A model generated the notes under the pieces. That model ran no database searches. It saw only the letters and a program-made list of their open reading frames with translations, and had not been told where the DNA came from. From contig CBDCCU010000009.1 of NCBI GenBank assembly GCA_965214955.1, positions 1,116,001-1,180,000 on the forward strand: DNA of 64,000 nt, given 5' to 3'. This DNA comes from Aliikangiella sp965214955. Its GTDB lineage: Bacteria > Pseudomonadota > Gammaproteobacteria > Enterobacterales > Kangiellaceae. Positions 36,011-42,891 of this stretch are shown here, piece by piece. The position numbers and the translations under genes were made by a program. The number at the start of each line of letters is the position of its first letter. The first letter of the stretch is position 1.

Positions 36011-36193
36011 TTATTTAGCCGATGTTATACCTGTTTTAATTAGACGGTGAAAACTGCATCTTGAAGGAGAGCGGGTATAAATAACCCCTAAAACCAAAAT
36101 ACCGATAAAGGCAAAGCTCATAAACGCTATTGTTGCTGGATACAAATAGAGCAGTAATAACCCTATTTGTATAATGATAAATATAAGTGCCAT
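36011..36193 (-). CDS. Small membrane protein, copy A (C-terminus altered by a repeat element)
   Basis: A 60-residue, very hydrophobic protein with two helices (ALIFIIIQIGLLLLYLYPATIAF, FAFIGILVLGVIY). It equals the 57-residue copy at 38869-39042 through the first 39 residues, but then reads YTRSPSRCSF, which is encoded by an inserted repeat-element end, before rejoining HRLIKTGITSAK. The conserved ORF in both copies supports real coding. It lies 13 bp downstream of the truncated permease, as the intact copy does. Function unknown. Confidence 0.6.
   Translation of the reverse strand: MALIFIIIQIGLLLLYLYPATIAFMSFAFIGILVLGVIYTRSPSRCSFHRLIKTGITSAK
36055..36079. mobile_element. Terminal fragment of the TGCATCTTGAAGGAGA repeat element
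   Basis: TGCATCTTGAAGGAGAGCGGGTATA differs by one base from the terminal repeat of the MITE at 61524-61684. It is absent from the matching position in copy B (about 38915), so it entered copy A after or during the duplication. It lies in frame inside the small membrane ORF. Confidence 0.7.
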
Positions 36194-36205
36194 TTATTTT
36201 AATAA

Positions 36206-37009
36206 TTAAGCATTTTTAAACAGTGTTTCTAGCGGCTTTTGCCAAAGAATTTGCTTGCTTATTTGGCGCATTATTATTGACAGCACAATATAGCCAATTA
36301 AAAAAACTGCTAGTTCTATTTCGGGGCTTAATATTTTCATTAACTTTACCGAGGCAAATATTAAAGCCATATAAAGCACTAATACACCCACTTGTGGAAA
36401 GCTTACTTTTACCCATTTTAAACATAATAAAATTGGCGTAAAAATAAAGGATAAGCAAAGTATGATGATTGATATTGCAATTAAGTTAATGCTATCGACA
36501 TTTGCTTGTGTGATCCAAATTAATAAATGTGAAAACATAAAGACCAGTACCGCATTAAGTAAAATACTTTTTTCTACTGCATGTAATAAAGTTTCTTTTA
36601 ATTGGCGATGATTATTAATACTAAAAAGATGAGCAACAGGTTTTATTTGAAACAATATTAGCTTTGATTCCATCGACATAGAAGTACATAGAGTCGCCAT
36701 AAATAAAATGGTAATCATTTCAATAAAATCAGGTGCTTTGTCATCGACATTTATAAGAACTAACGGTGACATTAGTATGATCCAAAATAAGGTTAATAAG
36801 CCCAGTTTGGAATGGGGCATACAAACAATCCAATCTAGTTTAGATTGACCTTTAAGTAGTAGCTTATCAACAAATTGCATAATTAAATGGTTAAATGTAA
36901 TGATAATTTTGGGCTTGGTATTGGCTAGTTGCGCTTGATTTAGAGTAATGAGTTCTAAGTATCCTGTTTGTTTAAAAAAATCAGGCGAATACATTTTTTT
37001 TGTTATCAA
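36206..37009 (-). pseudogene. Truncated second copy of the ABC permease gene
   Basis: The frame repeats the last ~265 residues of the intact permease at 39055-40380 (MYSPDFFKQTGYLELITLNQAQL through QILWQKPLETLFKNA) with few substitutions. The N-terminal ~175 residues are missing; upstream of MYSPDFF the sequence diverges abruptly to FVTINV-type noise. The start codon shown (ATG inside MITKKMY) is fortuitous. Probably nonfunctional. Confidence 0.85.
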
Positions 37010-37068
37010 TGTTTGAAGTAGAATAACTAATCCTGCGCATTAATTCCTCAAATAGGATGGCTTACTGT

Positions 37069-37107
37069 CTTGCTGAAACATGCATCTTGAAGGAGAACGG
37101 GTATATA
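37069..37107. mobile_element. Partial copy of the MITE, one end only
   Basis: CTTGCTGAAACATGCATCTT, followed by GAAGGAGAACGGGTATATA, matches the right end of the complete element at 61524-61684 almost base for base. No matching left end is clear upstream. It stands at the border of copy A and just upstream of the cysS leader. Confidence 0.7.
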
Positions 37108-37124
37108 TGGGGAAAATAATAAGC

Positions 37125-37152
37125 TTGTTAAACAAAATTCTTGTGTTAGAAT
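37125..37152 (+). promoter_or_regulatory. Probable promoter of the cysS leader
   Basis: -35-like TTGTTA (37125-37130) and -10-like TAGAAT (37147-37152) with a 16-bp spacer. Transcription would start at about 37158-37160, at or next to the leader ATG (37159), so the leader peptide would be translated from a leaderless or nearly leaderless mRNA. Inferred from sequence. Confidence 0.45.
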
Positions 37153-37158
37153 CGAGTC

Positions 37159-37224
37159 ATGAAGATACAAAAACTATATAATAAATTAAATAATTGTTGC
37201 CACTGCTGTTTATGTATGCGGTGA
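37159..37224 (+). CDS. Cysteine-rich leader peptide of cysS (attenuator)
   Basis: A 21-codon frame with its own ATG and a TGA stop. Codons 13-19 read Cys-Cys-His-Cys-Cys-Leu-Cys (TGT TGC CAC TGC TGT TTA TGT), five Cys codons in seven. An in-frame stop lies just upstream, so the ATG is the first possible start. Only a weak GAG lies before the ATG. The next gene is a cysteinyl-tRNA synthetase and an intrinsic terminator lies between them. This is the architecture of classical attenuation (trp, his, leu leaders). Slow translation at Cys codons, caused by low Cys-tRNA, would prevent termination. Too short for ordinary gene finders. Confidence 0.8.
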   Translation: MKIQKLYNKLNNCCHCCLCMR

Positions 37225-37272
37225 CCTAATTGTATTTGATAGATTTATATTAATTTAATATTTAAAGGCCGC
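37218..37272 (+). promoter_or_regulatory. Predicted antiterminator pairing of the cysS attenuator
   Basis: GCGG (37218-37221) can pair with CCGC (37269-37272), and CCT (37225-37227) with AGG (37266-37268), with the TGA stop codon bulged. This uses the left arm of the terminator. A ribosome finishing at the leader stop would cover the upstream strand and allow termination; a ribosome held at the first Cys codons would leave it free. The helix is short (7 bp), so this is a model. Confidence 0.45.
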
Positions 37273-37297
37273 TGAATTATTCACCGGCCTTTTTTTA
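37264..37297 (+). terminator. Intrinsic terminator between the Cys leader and cysS
   Basis: AAAGGCCG (37264-37271) pairs with CGGCCTTT (37285-37292), with inner TGAA/TTCA pairing across one mismatch, followed directly by a T-run. It ends about 43 bp before the cysS ATG. With no gene upstream other than the leader peptide, a terminator here makes sense as an attenuator. Confidence 0.9.
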
Positions 37298-37339
37298 TTG
37301 CTGGTGTATTTAAGCAACTCATTGAATAAAGGACAATTG

Positions 37340-38728
37340 ATGAAATACCCAGTTTTAAAATTATTCGATACTTATCGACGTAAAGTGCATGATTTTAGAG
37401 AAATAAATGAAGGAAAAGTTGGTCTTTATGCTTGTGGTCCAACTGTTTATGACTATGCTCACATTGGTAACCTTCGAACATATATTTTTGTTGATACTCT
37501 TCGTCGAACTTTAGAGCTAAATGGTTATAGTGTTAACCATGTTATGAATATCACTGACGTCGGACATCTTGTATCTGATGGAGATATCGGTGAAGACAAA
37601 ATGGAAAAAGGCGCTAGAAAACAAAACAAATCAGCCTGGGATATTGCAGTGCACTTTGAAAATGCTTTTTTTAAAGATTTTCAACGACTCAACATTAAAA
37701 AGCCTAAGGTCATATGTCGTGCTACCGAGCATATTAAAGAACAAATCGAATTTATTCGCGAGATCGAACAAAAAGGGTATACATATAAAACAAGCGATGG
37801 TATTTACTTTGATACAAGTAAACTAAAGACCTACGGATATTTAGCAAGACTTGATATTGAAGGATTAAATGCGGGTAACCGTGTTGAAATGGGGGAAAAG
37901 AAACAACCTACTGATTTTGCTCTTTGGAAATTCAGCAATTCTGATAATAGACGTCAAATGGAATGGAATAGTCCTTGGGGGATTGGCTTTCCTGGTTGGC
38001 ATATTGAATGTTCTGCTATGGCTGACAAATATTTAGGTGGGCATTTTGATATTCATATAGGTGGAGAAGATCATATTCCTGTACATCATTCAAATGAAAT
38101 TGCCCAATGTGAAGCGCGACATGGAACGCATATGGCGAATTACTGGATGCATGGTTATTTTTTGCAAATCGATAATGAGAAAGTTGCAAAATCAGGTAAG
38201 TCATTATTGTTATCATCTTTAGTAGAAAAAGGGGTTGATCCGCTAGCTTATCGTTACCTTGTTTTAACAAGCCACTATCGAAAACAGCTAAATTTTACTT
38301 GGCGTTCGTTAAAGTCTGCTAGCCTTACTCTTAATAAATTAAGAAAATTAGTTAATTTATGGCCAACTGGTGGAAAAGTGAACGAAGAGTTTGCATATCT
38401 ATTTATGGAAAAGGTTAATAATGACCTTAACATGCCGCAAGCAATGGCAGTAACATGGTCAGTGGCAACATCCAGAATAACTGATGCTAATAAGAGAGCA
38501 ACAATATTATTGTTTGATCAGATTTTTGGCTTAGAGCTTCAAAGCCCCATTCAAGAGGTAAAAATTCCAAAGCTCGTAACGCAACTAGCTGAGAAGAGGC
38601 TTGTTGCACGCCAGAATAAAAATTGGGAAGAGTCGGATGTTATACGATTACAAATTTCTGAGCTAGGCTTTATTGTAAAAGACACTGACGACGGTTTTAT
38701 ATTATGCCCCAGCTCAGATTTGCTCTGA
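37340..38728 (+). CDS. cysS: Divergent cysteinyl-tRNA synthetase
   Basis: Charges tRNA-Cys with cysteine. ATG 37340 has AAAGGA 6 bp upstream and starts MKYPVLKLFDTYRRKVHDF; an earlier TTG at 37298 would overlap the terminator and is rejected. The 462-residue length is normal. The zinc ligands Cys32, Cys224, His249 and Glu253 are all in place, and HIGN is at 41-44. The KMSKS loop is changed to KVAKS (281-285), followed by GKSLLLSS instead of LGN. Other regions (DIHIGGEDHIPVHHSNE, NKSAWDIAVHFENAF) differ from the usual gammaproteobacterial enzyme, suggesting a transferred paralogue, with a housekeeping cysS probably elsewhere. It is controlled by the Cys leader just upstream. Confidence 0.9.
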   Translation: MKYPVLKLFDTYRRKVHDFREINEGKVGLYACGPTVYDYAHIGNLRTYIFVDTLRRTLELNGYSVNHVMNITDVGHLVSDGDIGEDKMEKGARKQNKSAWDIAVHFENAFFKDFQRLNIKKPKVICRATEHIKEQIEFIREIEQKGYTYKTSDGIYFDTSKLKTYGYLARLDIEGLNAGNRVEMGEKKQPTDFALWKFSNSDNRRQMEWNSPWGIGFPGWHIECSAMADKYLGGHFDIHIGGEDHIPVHHSNEIAQCEARHGTHMANYWMHGYFLQIDNEKVAKSGKSLLLSSLVEKGVDPLAYRYLVLTSHYRKQLNFTWRSLKSASLTLNKLRKLVNLWPTGGKVNEEFAYLFMEKVNNDLNMPQAMAVTWSVATSRITDANKRATILLFDQIFGLELQSPIQEVKIPKLVTQLAEKRLVARQNKNWEESDVIRLQISELGFIVKDTDDGFILCPSSDLL

Positions 38729-38847
38729 TAGTTACCCATTTTGTGTCAGTATCTATTAGTTTAAATTTGAGTTAAAGCATTGGAAAGACGTTTTATATGG
38801 TAAAACGAGCCTATCCCTTTATACCTATAGACAATACATTAATAGAC

Positions 38848-39850
38848 AAACTGCTTCCAAGCTGAACTTCACTTAGCCGATATAACACCCGTTTTAAAAG
38901 ATCGGTGAAAACTGCTTATTAAATAATAAATAACCCCTAAAACCGAAATACCGATAAAGGCAAGGCTTATAAACGCTATTGTTGCTGGATACAAATAGAG
39001 CAGTAATAACCCTATTTGTATAATGATAAATATAAGTGCCATTTATTTTAATAATTAAGCATTTTTAAACAGTGTTTCTAGCGGCTTTTGCCAAAGAATT
39101 TGCTTGCTTAACTGGCGCATTATTATTGACAGCACAATATAGCCAATTAAAAAAACTGCTAGTTCTATTTCGGGGCTTAATATTTTCATTAACTTTACCG
39201 AGGCAAATATTAAAGCCATATAAAGCACTAATACACCCACTTGTGGAAAGCTTACTTTTACCCACTTTAAACATAATAAAATTGGCGTAAAAATAAAGGA
39301 TAAGCAAAGTATGATGATTGATATTGCAATTAAGTTAATGCTATCGACATTTGCTTGTGTGATCCAAATTAATAGGTGTGAAAACATAAAGACCAGCACC
39401 GCATTAAACAAAATACTTTTCTCTACTGCATGTAATAAAGTTTCTTTTAATTGACGGTGATTATTAATACTAAAAAGATGAGCAACAGGTTTTATTTGAA
39501 ACAATAAAAGCTTTGACTCCATCGACATAGAAGTACATAGAGTCGCCATAAATAAAAAGGTAATCATTTCAATAAAATCAGGTGCTTTGTCATCGACATT
39601 TATAAGAACTAACGGTGACATTAGTATGATCCAAAATAAGGTTAACAAACCCAGTTTGGAATGGGGCATACAAACAATCCAGTCTAGTTTAGATTGACCT
39701 TTAAGTAGTAGCTTATCAACAAATTGCATAATTAAATGGTTAAATGTAATGATAATTTTAGGTATGGTATTGGTTAGTTGTACTTGATTTAGAGTAATAA
39801 GCTCTAAGTATCCTGTTTGTTTAAAAAATTCAGGTGAATACATTCTTCTT
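38848..39850. repeat. Segmental duplication, copy B
   Basis: Matches 35985-37000 in the same orientation. It contains the intact small membrane ORF and the 3' part of the full-length permease gene; beyond about 39850 only copy B continues into the rest of the permease. Copy B is therefore the parental locus. Confidence 0.9.
38869..39042 (-). CDS. Small membrane protein, intact copy B
   Basis: A 57-residue hydrophobic protein (MALIFIIIQIGLLLLYLYPA...FHRSFKTGVISAK) with two predicted helices and a basic tail. It lies 12 bp after the permease stop on the same strand, so it is probably the last gene of the GntR/ABC operon. It is conserved in copy A except for the inserted element. No known family recognised; possibly a small partner of the permease. 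Confidence 0.65.
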   Translation of the reverse strand: MALIFIIIQIGLLLLYLYPATIAFISLAFIGISVLGVIYYLISSFHRSFKTGVISAK

Positions 39851-40380
39851 AAGTAAAAAAGAGTAACCGCAAGTAGAGGAATATTAATAAATAAAGAGTG
39901 AACTTTAAGCCAAGTAATTTGAAAAATAATAACAGGAATAGCAATAACGATAATTCTTTTTAGTAATGATGATTCTAAAATAAGCTGAGCACTTAAAATA
40001 GATATGCAAAAAGGCAATAGCAAGTAGCCCCAATCTTGGGTTAAATTTAAAGCTAACGCATAGGTAATAATTAAACTACAAGTAACAATTAAAATTAAAA
40101 ACGCTCGCATAATGGTTTGGCGAAAACGATCATTAGTTTTCCATAAATAAAATTGTTTTAAAGCCAGTTGCGAGCCGCCAAAATAAACACCAATAAATAG
40201 TGATAAAACAACGCTTATCATAATATGAGCTTTAAAACTTTTTTCGCTATCGGCTACTTTTGCTTCTGGAATAACAAATATTTGTAAACCGACTAAAACA
40301 ATAAACATTAATGCAATTGCGATTAATGTTACCCACGAATGAGTAAGCATTAGCCATAATGTTTTTTTAGTTTGCTGCAT
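39055..40380 (-). CDS. ABC-2-like membrane permease partner
   Basis: A 441-residue protein with ten or so hydrophobic segments and short polar loops (LTHSWVTLIAIALMFIVLVGLQIFVIPEAK, VVLSLFIGVYFGGSQLALKQFYLW, WIVCMPHSKLGLLTLFWIILMSPLVLINV). It begins 14 bp inside the end of the ABC ATPase gene, so the two are coupled and form an exporter. The presence of a YtrA-type GntR regulator suggests a cell-envelope stress or antibiotic-efflux system. The substrate is unknown. Its 3' half is duplicated at 36206-37009. Confidence 0.8.
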   Translation of the reverse strand: MQQTKKTLWLMLTHSWVTLIAIALMFIVLVGLQIFVIPEAKVADSEKSFKAHIMISVVLSLFIGVYFGGSQLALKQFYLWKTNDRFRQTIMRAFLILIVTCSLIITYALALNLTQDWGYLLLPFCISILSAQLILESSLLKRIIVIAIPVIIFQITWLKVHSLFINIPLLAVTLFYLRRMYSPEFFKQTGYLELITLNQVQLTNTIPKIIITFNHLIMQFVDKLLLKGQSKLDWIVCMPHSKLGLLTLFWIILMSPLVLINVDDKAPDFIEMITFLFMATLCTSMSMESKLLLFQIKPVAHLFSINNHRQLKETLLHAVEKSILFNAVLVFMFSHLLIWITQANVDSINLIAISIIILCLSFIFTPILLCLKWVKVSFPQVGVLVLYMALIFASVKLMKILSPEIELAVFLIGYIVLSIIMRQLSKQILWQKPLETLFKNA

Positions 40381-41251
40381 GGCTCACCTCCAAATACCAG
40401 TCTTCTAACGACATAGGCATTAGTTCTACTTTTGCTCCCGCTTTTTTTGCCATATCTTCAATTGATTTATTGATTGGTGAAGCAACTTTAGCAATTGCGC
40501 CTTCTTCTCTGGCTTGCCAATTGATCAGTGATGAAAAATCCTGTTGATTTAACGGTTTGTCGCTGGTGAGTTTTACATGAGCAATGGATGATTTAAGTTC
40601 CTCTAAATCATAATAGTGATCAATTTTTCCATTTAGCAGCAAAGCCACTTTATTGGCAACACGTTCTAGATCAGAAACAATATGGCTTGAGAAAATAACC
40701 GTAGAATTAAGCTCGCAGCTTAGCTCAATTAGCTCCGATAAAAACTGTCTTCGCATATTGGGGTCAAGGTGAGCGACAGGCTCATCTAAAATAAGTAATT
40801 CAGGTTTAATGGATAATGCTTGAATAACATGCAGAATTTGGGTTTGACCGCCAGATAAATCGGCAATTTTTTTATTGGCTTGTAAACCCCAACGACTTTG
40901 TAATTGATCGCAATAGTTTTTATCAAAGCTTGGAAAAAATCCGCCTAAATATTCTAAAAAGGTTTTAACATTCATCCATTCAAAACCTTTTATATCTTGT
41001 GCAACAAAGCCAATTTTTTCTTTTTGTTGTTGCGATAATTCTGCCCAAGTATTACCCCAAATTTTTAGCTGACCATTTTCAAAGTCTCTAAGTTTCATTA
41101 TGGTTTCTAAAAGCGTGCTTTTGCCTGCGCCATTTTTGCCGAGTAAAGCGACAATATCGCCTTGATTAATTTGCCAACTTAAATCGTTTAAAACTTTAGT
41201 GTCATCATAAGATTTGTTGAGATTAGTAATCGAAATAATGGGATCATTCAT
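40367..41251 (-). CDS. ABC transporter ATP-binding protein
   Basis: A 294-residue ATPase. Walker A is GKNGAGKSTLLE, the signature is DLSGGQTQILHV, Walker B LLILDEPVAHLDP and the H-loop FSSHIV. A C-terminal extension follows as in YtrB-like ATPases. It lies 25 bp after the gntR gene and overlaps the permease gene, giving a regulator-ATPase-permease operon. Confidence 0.92.
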   Translation of the reverse strand: MNDPIISITNLNKSYDDTKVLNDLSWQINQGDIVALLGKNGAGKSTLLETIMKLRDFENGQLKIWGNTWAELSQQQKEKIGFVAQDIKGFEWMNVKTFLEYLGGFFPSFDKNYCDQLQSRWGLQANKKIADLSGGQTQILHVIQALSIKPELLILDEPVAHLDPNMRRQFLSELIELSCELNSTVIFSSHIVSDLERVANKVALLLNGKIDHYYDLEELKSSIAHVKLTSDKPLNQQDFSSLINWQAREEGAIAKVASPINKSIEDMAKKAGAKVELMPMSLEDWYLEVSHAAN

Positions 41252-41276
41252 GGATATAACCTATAAAGTATTTTGA

Positions 41277-41678
41277 CTAGCGTTGTTCGCTGTTATCAAT
41301 GGATAAATATTGTTGAACCAAAGTAATTATGGCTTCGTCATTTAGACCTGTTGCTTTGGCTTGTTGAATAAAATTAATGAGTGGCTTTTCTATCTTATTG
41401 GATAAAGGCGCAGATTTTTCTGGTTTAGCCACAATCATTCCTACACCACGTTTTCTTATGAGCACTCCTTCAAGTTCGAGTTGTGCAAAAGCCTTCGAAA
41501 TAGTCATTGGATTAATTTGCAGTGCGCTAGCAAGGTTACGCACCGAAGGTAATTGCTCGTTGGGTTTTAATAAGTTCATGCGAATGGCTTGATTAATTTG
41601 ATCAATTAATTGTCGATAGATCGGAATTCCCGAACTGGTATTTAATGAAAACAAACTGACCATATTGGATGTAGTCAC
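41277..41678 (-). CDS. GntR-family regulator, YtrA type
   Basis: A 133-residue protein with the GntR winged HTH (SGIPIYRQLIDQINQAIRMNLLKPNEQLPSVRNLASALQINPMTISKAFAQLELEGVLIRKRGVGMIV) and only a short C-terminal helical region, as in the YtrA subfamily, which regulates ABC exporter genes. It heads the operon and likely represses it from the inverted repeat at 41742-41763. Confidence 0.9.
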   Translation of the reverse strand: MTTSNMVSLFSLNTSSGIPIYRQLIDQINQAIRMNLLKPNEQLPSVRNLASALQINPMTISKAFAQLELEGVLIRKRGVGMIVAKPEKSAPLSNKIEKPLINFIQQAKATGLNDEAIITLVQQYLSIDNSEQR

Positions 41679-41741
41679 GCTATCTGCCTATTGTTAATTT
41701 AACTCGCTCGTTTTAGCTAAGGTGTATTACGAGTAATATTG

Positions 41742-41763
41742 GTGTATTAATATAATGATACAC
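41742..41763. promoter_or_regulatory. GntR operator candidate GTGTAT-N10-ATACAC
   Basis: Inverted arms GTGTAT (41742-41747) and ATACAC (41758-41763) lie about 64 bp upstream of the gntR start; another GTGTATTAC occurs at 41722. YtrA-type regulators bind GTGTA...TACAC-like sites, so this fits self-regulation. Confidence 0.55.
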
Positions 41764-41831
41764 TGATTAGTGAGTTGTCAACTAAAAAATTGCCTGAACA
41801 CTAAAACAAGCATTTTGAAAGCGGGCGGGTA

Positions 41832-42365
41832 CTAGATTTTTCCTGCTGCTGATAATGCAGTATGAATGGTGCTAAATGGAAGCAGTAGTGACATGGGAGA
41901 GTCGAGCAAAGGCACAGCACCATAACTTTGATACCAGCCTGCAACTTGTTCGTCTTTGGCATCAATTAATAGGGCAACACCACCTGCTTGTAAGGCAACA
42001 AATAAACTTCTTTTGCCTGCTGAAAGCAAAAGCTGTCCACCTAGACCTTTATTTTGTACAGAAATATCAACAGCAAGACGAGCGAGTCGAAATACAGGCA
42101 CTTCATATTTTGCTAAATTGCGTTTGATAATTTCTGGGGCTTTATTGTAAGCAATTGAAGCTGGACTTAAACTGTAATAACCAAGAATTTTTTCTTGATC
42201 ATCTAATGCGATATAAGTTTTGGCACCGCCGCTAATATGGTTTTTTCGTGCATGCTGGGCTAAAAATTGATTAAGTGCTTTATTGCCACAGTCAAAGGCT
42301 TTTCGGTTGTGTGATTTTCTAATGGGCTCTTCATGCCAAATCGGTAGTGACATTTGGTTGACCAA
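41832..42365 (-). CDS. GNAT-type toxin, TacT-like
   Basis: A 177-residue acetyltransferase with the TacT pattern: IWHEEPIRKSHNRKAFDCGNKALNQFLAQHARKN, RLARLAVDISVQNKGLGGQLL (acetyl-CoA P-loop region) and the C-terminal FYxxYGF-like element (WYQSYGAVPL). TacT toxins acetylate charged tRNAs to stop translation. It follows its antitoxin gene by 14 bp. The start could also be the ATG at 42353. Confidence 0.87.
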   Translation of the reverse strand: MVNQMSLPIWHEEPIRKSHNRKAFDCGNKALNQFLAQHARKNHISGGAKTYIALDDQEKILGYYSLSPASIAYNKAPEIIKRNLAKYEVPVFRLARLAVDISVQNKGLGGQLLLSAGKRSLFVALQAGGVALLIDAKDEQVAGWYQSYGAVPLLDSPMSLLLPFSTIHTALSAAGKI

Positions 42366-42379
42366 ATTTTTAGTTAGTA

Positions 42380-42658
42380 TTAATGTTGATTAGGTAGGGC
42401 AAAAGCTGCCGCTAAAAGTTTTTTGTTTGGCTTTGGCGGGTTATCGAGTAAATCCAAAGCTTGTAAACTTTCTTTTTCGTTGAGTTCAAGACGATCATTT
42501 TCATCGACAACTTTCTTGGCGGCCGAGATAACATTGCGAAGCACAAACTCTGTAAGATTGGTGTGCTCAATGGCTGCTGCGCGCATAAGCAGTAACTTTT
42601 CTTTTGAAGCGATACGGAGTGACATTCTGTCATTGGTTTCAACAGGAATTTGAGGCAT
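42380..42658 (-). CDS. DUF1778 ribbon-helix-helix antitoxin, TacA-like
   Basis: A 92-residue protein with an N-terminal ribbon-helix-helix domain (DRMSLRIASKEKLLLMRAAAIEHTNLTEFVLRNVISAAKKVV) and a C-terminal neutralising tail with a conserved-looking DLLDNPPKPNKKLL segment. This is the usual antitoxin of GNAT toxins; the RHH domain binds the operator upstream, where four TTGTACGCA-like boxes lie. Confidence 0.9.
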   Translation of the reverse strand: MPQIPVETNDRMSLRIASKEKLLLMRAAAIEHTNLTEFVLRNVISAAKKVVDENDRLELNEKESLQALDLLDNPPKPNKKLLAAAFALPNQH

Positions 42659-42674
42659 TGATAAGCTCCGCTTA

Positions 42675-42742
42675 TTGTACGTATTAAAATTGTACGCAAT
42701 CCATAAGTTAATTTCAAGGTGTACGCAATGAAGTTGTACGCA
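42675..42742. promoter_or_regulatory. Four TTGTACGCA-like boxes upstream of the antitoxin gene
   Basis: TTGTACGT at 42675, TTGTACGCAA at 42690, GTGTACGCAA at 42719 and TTGTACGCA at 42734, all in the same orientation. They probably form the operator for the TacA-TacT complex and overlap the promoter. The spacings are 15, 29 and 15 bp. Confidence 0.75.
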
Positions 42743-42891
42743 TGTGAAAATATACCCGTTCTAAAAAAGGATTAATATTTGTGATTACTTTTTAATCGAG
42801 AAGGGCTAAAATGCGCGCAATTTTTAGGCGAGAACCCTTATTTTAAAACGGTTGATTTCTCGCTAAGCTTTTGAATTAATGAGGTTTTAAC

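Larger units (their letters stand above)
35985..37000. repeat. Segmental duplication, copy A
   Basis: This ~1-kb segment is repeated at 38848-39850 in the same orientation. It carries the small membrane ORF and the permease 3' part. The two copies match closely through the permease part; copy A contains an extra ~25-bp repeat-element end (36055-36079) and stops within the permease gene. The cysS gene and its attenuator lie between the copies. Confidence 0.9.

Noticed and set aside
37298..37339. TTG start for cysS adding 14 residues
   Set aside because: It lies in the T-run of the terminator and has no ribosome-binding site; the ATG at 37340 has AAAGGA and matches family N-termini.
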